This document shows, in pieces, positions 26,047 through 34,496 of a stretch of 64,000 nt of DNA. Numbering within the stretch: position 1 is the first letter of the stretch; each line of letters opens with the position of its first letter. The stretch is from Simplicispira sedimenti (GTDB lineage: Bacteria; Pseudomonadota; Gammaproteobacteria; Burkholderiales; Burkholderiaceae_C). The DNA lies in NCBI RefSeq assembly GCF_022760965.1, contig NZ_JAKVIJ010000005.1, forward strand, positions 124,001 to 188,000. The letters run 5' to 3'. The position numbers were made by a program, and so were the translations under genes. A model generated the notes under the pieces. The model was not told the origin of the DNA, ran no database searches, and was given only the letters and a program-made list of their open reading frames with translations.

Positions 26047-27393
26047 TCAGAATTCTCGGCGCACGGTGATGGAAACTTGTCTGCGTTGGTAGGCGAAGAT
26101 GGGCACGGTGGAGTCCACATCCGTCCACTCCACCAAAGGTGTGACGCGCCACCCGGTTGCGGGAATCCACGACAACCCCAGAGCGAGCCTCCATTGCACG
26201 TCCCTGCGCTGGAGTGTAAAAAACGGATCCACCGACCCAAAACGCCGCCGCTCGGCATCCACATTGGCAAACGCGGCCCAACGCGGGTGCAGCATCCACT
26301 GCCCACCCAAACGAGCCCCCATCAAACGGTGCCCAAGGTCATCCACACCGTCTCGGCGCGGTGATTCCTCGCCTGCATACACCCCCAGGTACAGGGTGCT
26401 GCCGCTGCGCAGCACCATCGCATGGCTCACGCCAGCCACGGTGCGGCGCACATCCCGCAGGCGCTGACCGGGGTAACGCATCTCCAACGACTGGACGAAT
26501 GCGCCCCACTGGCGCAGACCATCCAGCCGGTGGATCCATTCCCCCTGGATCCCCGCCGTGCCGCGCACCTGCCGATCATCGCGTGCCTCGTGCACACCGC
26601 GCGCACTCACAATCCATTCGTGCCGGTTGGAGCGCCAGGCCACGCCCAGGTGGCCGTCGGCATCGCTGGGTTCGAAGGCCTTCGCCGCGCTGCCGTAGTG
26701 GCGTGCAGCGAGGTATCCCCCCCCCACCACAGACCATTGGGGTGTGAGGTGATAGCGTCCACGCAAGGTCAAGCCCAGCGCTACATAGCTTGCCGAGCGC
26801 TCCCAGGCGGCAGGATCAACGATCCAGGCGGGTACACCGAGAATCTGCGGTGCGCCCACGCTGCGATCCAACCCCGCGTTGACATTGGAATCATGCCCAA
26901 ACCCCAGATCGAGGCTGCCATGCCACGAAGAACGTCCGCCATGGCCCGGTCGGTCGTACGAATACAGGTGCTGGTCGATGCTGCGCGCCGCATCCACCGC
27001 CATGCTGCGCTGGCGAACGGCTTCGGGCAAGGCTTGCAAGCCATGCCTGTCTCCCAGGATCTGCAACAAGCGCGCATGCGCATCCTGAGCCAGCAGGTTG
27101 TCGGGCTGAAGCAACAACACACGCTCCCAGGCAAGCAAGGCACGGGTGTAAAGCCCCGCAGCTTCGGCTGCGGATGCCAAGGCCTGGTCAAATGCGGTGT
27201 CTCCCGCACGCACCGCCTCCTGCGCATCCAGCAAAGAAAGAGCCTCCTGCGCTGCACCTTGTTGCTGCAGTGCATGGGCTTGGTCCAGCAACCCATCGGC
27301 CAGAGCTCCCCCGGCGGCCGCCAGTGCCACACTGCCCAGCGCTGCGGCACGCAACGCGCACCACAGATTTTTCTTCCACTTGGTTTGCCTCAT
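26047..27393 (-). CDS. TPR/outer-membrane barrel protein (Slam-like)
   Basis: A 448-residue protein with a signal peptide (ends near GGALA at 28-32), a helical N-terminal part with TPR-like character (residues about 35-130: LYTRALLAWERVLLLQPDN), and a C-terminal part rich in alternating beta strands (about 155-448), ending in RREF with a terminal Phe as in many outer-membrane barrels. The segment FGHDSNVNAG resembles the start of the barrel in surface lipoprotein assembly modifier proteins (DUF560). I infer that it resides in the outer membrane and may export or display a partner; the FecR-domain protein encoded directly downstream is a candidate. Confidence 0.65.
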   Translation of the reverse strand: MRQTKWKKNLWCALRAAALGSVALAAAGGALADGLLDQAHALQQQGAAQEALSLLDAQEAVRAGDTAFDQALASAAEAAGLYTRALLAWERVLLLQPDNLLAQDAHARLLQILGDRHGLQALPEAVRQRSMAVDAARSIDQHLYSYDRPGHGGRSSWHGSLDLGFGHDSNVNAGLDRSVGAPQILGVPAWIVDPAAWERSASYVALGLTLRGRYHLTPQWSVVGGGYLAARHYGSAAKAFEPSDADGHLGVAWRSNRHEWIVSARGVHEARDDRQVRGTAGIQGEWIHRLDGLRQWGAFVQSLEMRYPGQRLRDVRRTVAGVSHAMVLRSGSTLYLGVYAGEESPRRDGVDDLGHRLMGARLGGQWMLHPRWAAFANVDAERRRFGSVDPFFTLQRRDVQWRLALGLSWIPATGWRVTPLVEWTDVDSTVPIFAYQRRQVSITVRREF

Positions 27394-27495
27394 GCGGACC
27401 CCTTTCGCAAGGACTTTGCCAATCTACTCCGATTGGGTCATTTCGCAAGCCCCCCATACCCTGCTGTTCAGCTGTTTTACGCACTGTGTGTCAAC

Positions 27496-29034
27496 TCACG
27501 CAGGCGGCAGGGTTTCTGTGGATTCCTCCTTGGCCCTGTCCACCAGCGCCGCTGGCAAGGCCTTGGTCGGCTTGACGCCCAGTTCACGCAGCATCTCGGC
27601 CTGGCGGATCACGTTGCCGCGGTTCTGGCTCAGTTTCTTGTGGGCGTTGGTGTAGGCGTCCTGGGCCTGGGTGAGGTTCTTGCCCACGCGCTCCAGGTCT
27701 TCGACAAAGCCTACCAGGCGGTCGTAGAGCTCGGCGCCACGCTGGGCGATTTCCTGCGCATTGCGGCTCTGCGCCTCCTGGCGCCAGAGGTGGGCCACGG
27801 TGCGCACCACGAACAGCAGTGTGGATGGGCTCACCAGCAGCACGTTCTTGTTCCAGGCGTCGCTGTAGAGCTGGCTGTCGGACGTGACGGCGAGCATGAA
27901 CGCGGGCTCGATGGGCACGAACATGAGCACGAAATCGAGCGATTGCAAGCCGTGCAGTTGCTGGTAGTTGCGCTCGGCCAGGCCTTTGATGTGCTGGCGC
28001 ACCGATTCGAGGTGGCGGCGCTGCGCCGCTGCGCGTTGCAGGTCATCGTCGGCACTGGCGTATTCCTCGTAGGCCAGCAGCGAAACCTTGGCGTCCACCA
28101 CCAGGTGCCGGTTCTCGGGCAGGTGGATCACCACGTCGGGCTGGGCGCGCGTGCCGTCGTCGCGCTGGTGGTTTTCCTGCACGTCGTATTCCACGCCCCG
28201 GCGCAGACCGGCGAGCTCCAGCACGCGCTCCAGGATCAGCTCGCCCCAGTTGCCTTGCGCCTTGGTGGAGCCTTTGAGCGCCTGCGTGAGGTTCTTGGCA
28301 TCCTCGCTCAGCACCTGGTTGAGCCCCATGAGCTGGTGCACCTGCTGGCTCAGGGCCGAGCGCTGCTTGCCCTCGGCGTCGTAGAACTGCTCGACCTTGC
28401 CCTGGAACTCCTGCAGGCGCATGCGCAGCGGGTCGAGCAGCAGGCCCAGGCTCTGCTGGTTCTGCTCGGCAAAGCGCTTGCCTTTTTCTTCGAGGATGTC
28501 GTTGGCCAGGCTTTTGAACTGGTGCGTGAGCGCCTCGCGCGCCTCGTTCAGGAGCTGGAGCTTTTCCTGGGCGGCGCGGCGTTCGGCGTCGAGTTGCATG
28601 GCCTGGGCGGCGAGCTGGCTTTGCAGGTCGGCCACCTGCTGGCGCGCGGCCTGCGTGAGCGCTGCCTGCTCATGGCACTGGGCTTCGAGCCCCGGCACGC
28701 GGGCGGCCCGCTCGGCGAGCTGGGCGCGCTCATCGCGCGCGGCATCCAGCGCCTCGCGCCAGCTGTCGGCCTGGGTACGCAGTTGCTGCAGCTCGGCCAG
28801 CAACCCGGCGCGTTCGGCCTCCAGCCCGCGCACGCGCTCCTGCGCGGTGGCGATCTGGGTGTTGGCCGTGGCCTGGGCTTCCATCAAGGCCTGGGCTCGT
28901 GCTTGCGCGACGGCCTGCTCCTGCTGCGCCTGGGCCTCGCGCCGGGCGCGGGCCGCACCCCAGAACCCACCCAGGCCCAGGGCGGCCAGAACCAACAAGG
29001 CAGCGGCCAGTATGGCCAGGGTTTCAATGGTCAC
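27496..29034 (-). CDS. rmuC: DNA recombination protein RmuC
   Basis: A 512-residue protein with one N-terminal membrane helix (residues about 3-22), a long Ala/Gln/Glu-rich coiled coil (about 28-190), and the RmuC nuclease-like domain with VEYDVQENHQRDDGTRAQPD, VVIHLPENRHLVVDAKVSL and FVPIEPAF. Family members limit DNA rearrangements at inverted repeats. I choose the GTG at 29032-29034, which starts right before the hydrophobic helix (VTIETLAILAAALL). An in-frame ATG at 29089-29091 lies within a dispersed repeat and would add a 19-residue leader that is probably not native. Confidence 0.9.
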   Translation of the reverse strand: MTIETLAILAAALLVLAALGLGGFWGAARARREAQAQQEQAVAQARAQALMEAQATANTQIATAQERVRGLEAERAGLLAELQQLRTQADSWREALDAARDERAQLAERAARVPGLEAQCHEQAALTQAARQQVADLQSQLAAQAMQLDAERRAAQEKLQLLNEAREALTHQFKSLANDILEEKGKRFAEQNQQSLGLLLDPLRMRLQEFQGKVEQFYDAEGKQRSALSQQVHQLMGLNQVLSEDAKNLTQALKGSTKAQGNWGELILERVLELAGLRRGVEYDVQENHQRDDGTRAQPDVVIHLPENRHLVVDAKVSLLAYEEYASADDDLQRAAAQRRHLESVRQHIKGLAERNYQQLHGLQSLDFVLMFVPIEPAFMLAVTSDSQLYSDAWNKNVLLVSPSTLLFVVRTVAHLWRQEAQSRNAQEIAQRGAELYDRLVGFVEDLERVGKNLTQAQDAYTNAHKKLSQNRGNVIRQAEMLRELGVKPTKALPAALVDRAKEESTETLPPA

Positions 29035-29046
29035 GGATTTGCTTCC

Positions 29047-29100
29047 AATTTGATAGCTGATGGCGCTTGCTATATGAGCGCCGGAGCCCATTTTCGCCTA
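29047..29100 (+). repeat. dispersed ~60-bp repeat, copy 8
   Basis: Plus orientation: AATTTGATAGC, then TGATGGCGCTTGCTATATGA, then GCGCCGGAGCCCATTTTCGC. The first half of the AT palindrome is weak. The copy is directly followed by the MITE-like element at 29101. Confidence 0.75.
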
Positions 29101-29262
29101 AGAACTTGTCCGTAAATTATTTGGTGCCACGCAGCGCTCTTTTCGGGATGGAATGCAAGGCGCGGTGCGCAGCCAATAGCCCCGCTATGGGCCAGCGCCG
29201 CAACGCCGCAGACCGCCCGAAAAGAGCACTGCGTGGCACCAAATAATTTACGGACAAGTTCT
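29101..29262. mobile_element. 162-bp MITE-like element with 47-bp terminal inverted repeats
   Basis: The left end (29101-29147, starting AGAACTTGTCCGTAAATTAT) and right end (29216-29262, ending ATAATTTACGGACAAGTTCT) are reverse complements over 47 bases with a single mismatch. The 68-base centre (GC-rich, with CCCCGCTATGGGCC) has no coding capacity. The flanks allow a TAA target duplication if the repeats begin at GAACTT, as expected for movement by a transposase of the IS5 type, but this is inferred. It lies between rmuC and the 2-hydroxyacid dehydrogenase; the dehydrogenase TAG stop (29261-29263) includes its last two bases. Confidence 0.8.
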
Positions 29263-30259
29263 AAGTAGATGGCGCGATGGTGCGCACTGCGGGAGTATTC
29301 ACGGGAGTCAGCGGCCCGCGCCCGTCGAAGAAGGCGATCAGGTTGTCCGCCGCCAGATTGGCCATGGCCAGGCGCGTGCCGACCGTGGCGCTGGCGATGT
29401 GCGGCGTGAGCACCACGTTGGGCACCTCCAGCAGGCCCGGATGCACCTGGGGCTCGCCCTCGAACACATCCAGACCGGCTGCCGCGATACGCCGCTCGCG
29501 CAGCGCCTGGGCCAGCGCGGCGTCGTCCACGATACCGCCGCGCGCGATGTTGACCAGGGTGGCCGTGGGCTTCATCTGCGCCAGCTCCGCCGCGCCGATG
29601 GTGTGGTGCGAATCGGCCGTGTAGGGTAGCACCAGCACCACATGGTCGGCCGTGCGCAAAAGTTCTTCCTTCGAGACGTAGCGCGCCTTGCACTCGGCCT
29701 CCAGCGCAGGGGCCAGGCGCGAGCGGTTGTGGTAGACCACGTCCATGCCAAAGCCGTGGGCCCCACGCCGCGCAATGCCTTGCCCGATGCGCCCCATGCC
29801 GATGATGCCCAGGCGGGTGCCGTGCACCTCGGCACCCGCGAACATGTCGTAGCTCCATCGGTTCCAGCGGCCCGCGCGCAGGTAATGCTCGCTTTCCGTC
29901 ACGCGCCGGGCCGTGGCCATGAGCAGCGCAAAGCCGAAGTCGGCCGTGGTTTCGGTCAGCACATCCGGCGTGTTGGTGCCCTGCACGCCGGCCGCCGTCA
30001 TGGCGTCCAGATCGAAGTTGTTGTAGCCCACGGCCATGTTGGCCACGATGCGCAGCCGCGGGCAGGCGACCAGAAGGCTGCGGTCGATGCGCTCGCTGCC
30101 GGTGGTGAGGGCTCCGTCCTTGTCCGCCAGGCGTGCCGCCAATTCAGCCGGTGACCGGAGGACATCTTCCTGGTTGGACTCCACCTGGAAATGGAGCGAG
30201 AGGTGCTCGACCACTTCAGGAAAAACGGCACGGGCAATCAGGATGCGGGGCTTGGACAT
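29261..30259 (-). CDS. D-2-hydroxyacid dehydrogenase (glyoxylate/hydroxypyruvate reductase-like)
   Basis: A 332-residue NAD(P)H-dependent reductase of 2-oxoacids such as glyoxylate or hydroxypyruvate. Motifs in order: VGYNNFDLDA, the nucleotide-binding LGIIGMGRIGQGIARR, the catalytic Arg in NIARGGIVDD, the Glu in DVFEGEPQ and the His in LTPHIASAT. The length fits GhrB/GyaR-type enzymes. I start it at the ATG at 30257-30259 (MSKPRILIA). The stop codon is formed at the junction with the MITE-like element. It follows the antiporter-type gene, whose start is further upstream on the same strand, with only 14 bases between the antiporter stop and this start. Confidence 0.92.
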   Translation of the reverse strand: MSKPRILIARAVFPEVVEHLSLHFQVESNQEDVLRSPAELAARLADKDGALTTGSERIDRSLLVACPRLRIVANMAVGYNNFDLDAMTAAGVQGTNTPDVLTETTADFGFALLMATARRVTESEHYLRAGRWNRWSYDMFAGAEVHGTRLGIIGMGRIGQGIARRGAHGFGMDVVYHNRSRLAPALEAECKARYVSKEELLRTADHVVLVLPYTADSHHTIGAAELAQMKPTATLVNIARGGIVDDAALAQALRERRIAAAGLDVFEGEPQVHPGLLEVPNVVLTPHIASATVGTRLAMANLAADNLIAFFDGRGPLTPVNTPAVRTIAPST

Positions 30260-30273
30260 GGGCTGCCTTGTCT

Positions 30274-31683
30274 TCAGCGGAACCAGATGAAGGTGATGAG
30301 CACAAAGAGCGGCACCAGAATGGCCCCGGACCACAGCATGTAGCCAAAGAAGCTGGGCATGGGGACGCCACGGTCTTCTGCAATGGCCTTGACCATCAGA
30401 TTGGGCGCATTGCCGATGTAGGTGTTGGCACCCATGAACACCGCGCCCGCAGAAATGGCCGCCAGCGTAGGGGCCAGCGTGGTCATCAGCACCGCAGGGT
30501 CGCCCCCGGCCGTGTTGAAGAACACCAGATAGGTCGGCGCGTTGTCCAGAAACGAGGACAGCGCCCCCGTGGCCCAGAAGTACATGGCTGGGTCGGGCGA
30601 GCCATCGGGCCGTGTCACGGCGCTCACGATGGCACCGAACGGCCCGTTGACGCCCGCCTTGAGCATGGCAATGACCGGAATGATGGTCAGGAAAATGCCT
30701 GCGAACAGCTTGGCCACTTCCTGCATCGGGCCCCAGCCAAACTGGTTGCTTTCATGCACCGCCTTGGGCGTGAGCCAGAGCGACAGGAACGTCACCGCCA
30801 CCAGACCGAGGTCGCGCACGATGCCGGGCAGGCCCACTTCCGTGCCCGCTATGTTGAACACCACCGAAGATTTCCAGAAACCGCTCATCAGCACCAGCGC
30901 AACGACCACGCCCAGCAAGCCGAAGTTGTGCTTGCCCTCGAAGCCGATGCCCTGTGTATCGGGCGTGGGGTCACGCGGCAGCATTTCCTCGCGCTTGTGG
31001 TAGTACCACCAATCCATCGCATAAAAGATACCCAGCAACGCGCCCAACAGGAACAGGGTTTCCGGAAAGATATGCGAAAGCGTCCAGAAGAAGTCCACGC
31101 CCTTCAGGAACCCCAGGAACAGCGGAGGATCCCCCAGCGGCGTGAGGGAACCGCCCGCGTTGGACACGATGAAGATGAAGAACACCACCACATGCGCCTT
31201 GTGCTTGCGGTTGTCGTTGGCACGGATCAGGGGACGAATCAGCAGCATCGACGCCCCCGTCGTCCCCATGAAGCTGGCTAGCACTGCGCCAATGGCCAGC
31301 AGACCCGTGTTGAGCCCTGGGCTGCCATGCAGGTTGCCCTTGATGTAGATGCCGCCCGCCACAGTAAAAAGTGCCGTCAGCAGGATCACGAAGGGGATGT
31401 ACTCCGCCAGGAGTGCATGCACCAAGCTTGCCCCCGCCAACCCGGGACCAAAGGCCACGGCAAAGGGAACCAGGAACAACAACGCCCATCCCGCAGCCAC
31501 CTTGCCAAAATGGTGGTGCCAGAAGATGGGCGCCACCAGCGGCATGACGGCGATGGACAGCAGAATCCCGGCGAACGGAATGCCCCACCACAGAGGCAAC
31601 GCACTGCCGTCAATATCCGCCGCCAGGGACAGTTCGGGAAGAATGCACAAAGCGGCCAGCAACAGCCCGCGAAAACGCAGCAT
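30274..31683 (-). CDS. NhaD/CitM-type membrane permease, likely Na+/H+ antiporter
   Basis: A 469-residue integral membrane protein with about 12 hydrophobic segments after a signal-like N-terminus. It belongs to the ion transporter superfamily, close to bacterial NhaD-type Na+/H+ antiporters. Telling segments include SNAGGSLTPLGDPPLFLGFL and the matching second half FMGANTYIGNAPNLMVKAIA, which look like the paired re-entrant loops of this fold. FMGTTGASMLLIRPL also fits. I start it at the ATG at 31681-31683 (MLRFRGLLLAALC). Ion specificity is inferred from family resemblance, and an organic-acid substrate is possible. Confidence 0.8.
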   Translation of the reverse strand: MLRFRGLLLAALCILPELSLAADIDGSALPLWWGIPFAGILLSIAVMPLVAPIFWHHHFGKVAAGWALLFLVPFAVAFGPGLAGASLVHALLAEYIPFVILLTALFTVAGGIYIKGNLHGSPGLNTGLLAIGAVLASFMGTTGASMLLIRPLIRANDNRKHKAHVVVFFIFIVSNAGGSLTPLGDPPLFLGFLKGVDFFWTLSHIFPETLFLLGALLGIFYAMDWWYYHKREEMLPRDPTPDTQGIGFEGKHNFGLLGVVVALVLMSGFWKSSVVFNIAGTEVGLPGIVRDLGLVAVTFLSLWLTPKAVHESNQFGWGPMQEVAKLFAGIFLTIIPVIAMLKAGVNGPFGAIVSAVTRPDGSPDPAMYFWATGALSSFLDNAPTYLVFFNTAGGDPAVLMTTLAPTLAAISAGAVFMGANTYIGNAPNLMVKAIAEDRGVPMPSFFGYMLWSGAILVPLFVLITFIWFR

Positions 31684-31847
31684 GGGTTTGTCTCCCTCAT
31701 TATTGAAATCTACAACGCGCCCAGCTCTGCAAGGACGCTCTGCCGATCGAGACAGCAACTATGCCATCCCGCAAAGGCCTTTGGCAGTGTAGGAGAGACT
31801 TCGTACGTTGAACTGACGGGAACTTGAACCCAGCAGCCGGCTCGTGC

Positions 31848-32291
31848 TCAGACCACCAGAGGCTCCAACACTTGGCGCAGCGCTTGAGGAACTGGGACTG
31901 GCCGCCTGGTGTTCCGGTCCACATACACATGGACAAAATGACCCGCTGCAGCAGCGTTTTGCTCTGTGGCAGCGAACAAGCCCACCTCATACCGCACACT
32001 GGAAGTACCCATGTGCGCCACCCGAATGCCTGCATGCACATCCTGAGGAAAGGCCAGCGGAGCAAAATAATTGCACTGGGTCTCGATCACCAGGCCAATG
32101 GTTGACCCGGCGTGGATGTCGAGAGCCCCGTGCTCGATCAGGTAGGCATTCACCGCCGTATCGAACCAGCTGTAATACACCACGTTGTTCACATGGCCAT
32201 AGACGTCGTTGTCCATCCAACGGGTCGTGATGGTTCGGAAGACCGGAAATGCGCTGCGAGGTAAAGGCTTGGGACGTTGCGGTGCGTTCAT
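31848..32291 (-). CDS. acyl-CoA thioesterase, hot-dog fold (YbgC/4HBT type)
   Basis: A 147-residue single hot-dog protein predicted to hydrolyse acyl-CoA thioesters. The signature RWMDNDVYGHVNNVVYYSWF holds the Asp and the HVNN helix start of the 4-hydroxybenzoyl-CoA thioesterase family. The region VIETQCNYFAPLAFPQDV is also typical. Nothing identifies the natural acyl group. It is divergent from the phasin gene. Confidence 0.88.
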   Translation of the reverse strand: MNAPQRPKPLPRSAFPVFRTITTRWMDNDVYGHVNNVVYYSWFDTAVNAYLIEHGALDIHAGSTIGLVIETQCNYFAPLAFPQDVHAGIRVAHMGTSSVRYEVGLFAATEQNAAAAGHFVHVYVDRNTRRPVPVPQALRQVLEPLVV

Positions 32292-32395
32292 GGGGCCGCA
32301 TTCTGCGCGTGCAACGCGTGTAGCGCCAAGCCAGAACAGTCACCTCTGTGAAAGCGCTCAAACGGCAACAATTTGTAAGGCTTACCCACTATTTT

Positions 32396-32410
32396 GCTGC
32401 ATCGCAACAT
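32396..32410 (+). promoter_or_regulatory. candidate PhaR-type operator, upstream copy
   Basis: GCTGCATCGCAACAT, upstream of the -35 element of the phasin promoter. Only two bases differ from the copy at 32454. TGC/GCA-rich sites of this kind are recognised by PHA-responsive repressors (PhaR) in other bacteria. The assignment is by analogy. Confidence 0.55.
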
Positions 32411-32416
32411 TTTCAC

Positions 32417-32444
32417 TTGATTTTCACAGATGCAGACCTACAAT
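32417..32444 (+). promoter_or_regulatory. sigma70-type promoter of the phasin gene
   Basis: TTGATT (32417-32422) and TACAAT (32439-32444) are separated by 16 bases, and transcription would start near 32451, about 92 bases before the phasin ATG. The two 15-bp direct repeats flank this promoter. Confidence 0.65.
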
Positions 32445-32453
32445 AAAGACCAT

Positions 32454-32468
32454 GCTGCACTGCAACAT
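32454..32468 (+). promoter_or_regulatory. candidate PhaR-type operator, downstream copy
   Basis: GCTGCACTGCAACAT, 58 bases after the first copy and covering the predicted start of transcription. Binding here would block the phasin promoter. Confidence 0.55.
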
Positions 32469-32542
32469 GACTAGAGCGCATGGACAGAGCAGACAAATCC
32501 TGAAACCCGAGGCTTACCACCTCACAGCAATGGAGATATCTC

Positions 32543-33091
32543 ATGTCCCTGACGAACGAACAAATTCTGGCCGCCCACAAAGCCAACATGGAAACCCTTT
32601 TTGGTCTGACGACCAAGGCCTTTGAAGGCGTGGAAAAGCTGGTGGAACTCAACCTCACCGCCTCCCGCGCAGCCCTGAACGAAGCCGCCAGCCACACCCA
32701 GGCCGTGCTGAGCGTCAAGGACGTTCAGGAACTGATGGCCCTGCAGGCCGGCCTGCTGCAGCCTCTGGCTGAAAAGACCGCCTCCTACAGCCGCCACCTG
32801 TACGACATCGCCTCGGGCACCGGCACCGAGTTCAGCAAGGTTGCCGAAGCCAAGGCCAGCGAAGCCCAGAAGAACTTCGCCAGCATGGTGGACGCCGCTG
32901 CCAAGAACGCCCCCGCTGGCTCCGAAACCGCCGTCGCCGTGATGAAGAGCGCAGTGTCCGCCGCCAACAATGCTTTTGAGTCGGTGCAGAAAGCCGTCAA
33001 GCAGGCTACCGACGCCGCAGAAGCCAACTTCAACGCCATGGCCACCACGGCAGCCGACGCCGCCAAGACCGCCACGCCCCGCAAGCGCTAA
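32543..33091 (+). CDS. phaP: phasin family protein (PHA granule-associated)
   Basis: A 182-residue, Ala-rich, helical protein without membrane or signal segments, which coats intracellular polyhydroxyalkanoate granules. The phasin_2 pattern is clear in ILAAHKANMETLFGLTTKAF, VEKLVELNLTASRAAL and QPLAEKTASYSRHLYDIA, with a basic C-terminal KTATPRKR. A GGAGAT binding site precedes the ATG at 32543. It is a single-gene unit with its own promoter, two candidate repressor sites and a strong terminator. No PHA synthase is in this window. Confidence 0.93.
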   Translation: MSLTNEQILAAHKANMETLFGLTTKAFEGVEKLVELNLTASRAALNEAASHTQAVLSVKDVQELMALQAGLLQPLAEKTASYSRHLYDIASGTGTEFSKVAEAKASEAQKNFASMVDAAAKNAPAGSETAVAVMKSAVSAANNAFESVQKAVKQATDAAEANFNAMATTAADAAKTATPRKR

Positions 33092-33230
33092 GTCTGTGGT
33101 TTTGGAGCACACACTCTAGCCAAACTTCAGGGAATACCCTGATAATAGCGACATCGGTTCTGCAAACACAGGACTCTCCAGTTGTCTCCTTGGATCCTCT
33201 CGAAACCCCCCGTTTCTTGGATCCTTTTAA

Positions 33231-33258
33231 AGCCCGGTTTCGACCGGGCTTTTTTTTC
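33231..33258 (+). terminator. intrinsic terminator after the phasin gene
   Basis: A perfect eight-base stem AGCCCGGT/ACCGGGCT with a UUCG tetraloop is followed by eight Ts. It lies 139 bases after the stop codon. The gap before it holds two TTGGATCC copies with no clear role. Confidence 0.92.
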
Positions 33259-33309
33259 GCCCCGCTCAGCCCTAAAACCAGCCTGACTTCCACTCACCAA
33301 CGCAATCAA

Positions 33310-33338
33310 TTGCGAATTGTTCGTGTTTGCTTTATGAT
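33310..33338 (+). promoter_or_regulatory. promoter of the iron-binding protein gene
   Basis: TTGCGA (33310-33315) and TATGAT (33333-33338) are spaced by 17 bases, 36 bases before the start codon. The AT-rich stretch around it does not give a convincing Fur box. Confidence 0.55.
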
Positions 33339-33373
33339 CAGCATATCCTGACATCCGCAGAAAGCCCCGATCC

Positions 33374-34429
33374 ATGACCCGAAAATTCGCCCCCGCCTTG
33401 CTGGTTGGCGGTGTGCTTGCCATGACCCTGGGCGCCGCCTCGGCGCAAGAACAAGTCGTGAACCTCTACTCGGCGCGCCACTACTCGACCGACGAGGCCC
33501 TCTACAACGATTTCACCAAAGCCACGGGCATCCGCATCAACCGTGTGGACGCCGACGACGCAGGCATCCTCGCGCGCCTCAAGGCCGAAGGCTCGGCCTC
33601 GCCCGCCGATGTGATCCTGCTCGTGGATGCCGCGCGCCTGCACAAAGGGGAAGTGGACGGCCTGTTCAAACCCATCCAGTCCAAGGTGCTGAACGACGCC
33701 ATTCCGGCCCACCTGCGCAGCCAGCCGGCAACAGACGGAGGCATTTCCTGGTATGGCCTCTCCACCCGAGCCCGCGTGATTGTTTACAACAAGACCAAGG
33801 TGCAGAAAGACGATGTGGACACCTACGAAGAGCTGGGTGACCCCAAGAACAAGGGCAAGCTGTGCATCCGCTCGGGCTCGCACCCGTACAACCTGAGCCT
33901 GTTTGGTGCCGTGACCGAGCACCTGGGCGACGCCAAGGCCGAAGAATGGCTCAAGGGCGTGGTGTCCAATCTGGCACGCGCCCCCAAGGGGGGTGACACC
34001 GACCAGATCAAGGCGGTGGCGGCTGGCGAATGCGATATCGCCGTGACCAACAGCTACTACCTGGCCCGTTTGCTGCGATCCACCAAGCCGGAAGACACTG
34101 CCGTGATCAGCAAGGTGGGTGTGGTGTTTCCCAACCAGCAATCCTGGGGCACGCACATGAACATCGCCGGCGGTGCCGTGGCACGCCATGCGAAGAACCA
34201 GGAGAACGCGGTCAAATTCCTGGAATACCTGGCCAGTGCCTCTGCCCAGAACTACTTTGCCAACGGCAACAACGAGTGGCCAGCCGCCAAGGGTGTGGCG
34301 GTGGACAACCCGGCGCTCAAGTCCATGACCGGCGGCGCACCGTTCAAGAGCGAGACCATCCCGATCAGCGCCGTGGGCGCCAACACGGTGAAGGTGCAGC
34401 AAATGCTGGACCGCGTCGGCTTCAAGTGA
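33374..34429 (+). CDS. periplasmic Fe(III)-binding protein of an ABC transporter
   Basis: A 351-residue solute-binding protein of the FbpA/FutA class, predicted to carry ferric iron in the periplasm. It has a signal peptide (residues 1-24, ending ASA), then VNLYSARHYSTDEALYNDF, which contains the family Tyr/His region. Later segments are WYGLSTRARVIVYN and AVTNSYYLARLL, whose tyrosines are the usual iron ligands. The permease and ATPase genes are not adjacent, so they must lie elsewhere. It is a single transcription unit ending in a hairpin at 34448. Iron is inferred from family motifs. Confidence 0.88.
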   Translation: MTRKFAPALLVGGVLAMTLGAASAQEQVVNLYSARHYSTDEALYNDFTKATGIRINRVDADDAGILARLKAEGSASPADVILLVDAARLHKGEVDGLFKPIQSKVLNDAIPAHLRSQPATDGGISWYGLSTRARVIVYNKTKVQKDDVDTYEELGDPKNKGKLCIRSGSHPYNLSLFGAVTEHLGDAKAEEWLKGVVSNLARAPKGGDTDQIKAVAAGECDIAVTNSYYLARLLRSTKPEDTAVISKVGVVFPNQQSWGTHMNIAGGAVARHAKNQENAVKFLEYLASASAQNYFANGNNEWPAAKGVAVDNPALKSMTGGAPFKSETIPISAVGANTVKVQQMLDRVGFK

Positions 34430-34447
34430 GTCCCAGTTTCCCCGTGA

Positions 34448-34468
34448 AAACCCGGCCTGGCCGGGTTT
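34448..34468 (+). terminator. hairpin terminator after the iron-binding protein gene
   Basis: AAACCCGGC-CTG-GCCGGGTTT, nine-base perfect arms, starting 19 bases after the stop and followed by CATTTCT. The T tract is short. Confidence 0.7.
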
Positions 34469-34496
34469 CATTTCTGGGGCATGCATAGGCGATAAT

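Noticed and set aside
33300..33373. Fur box before the iron-binding protein gene
   Set aside because: The AT-rich segment has only loose similarity to the GATAAT-type consensus; promoter elements explain it better.
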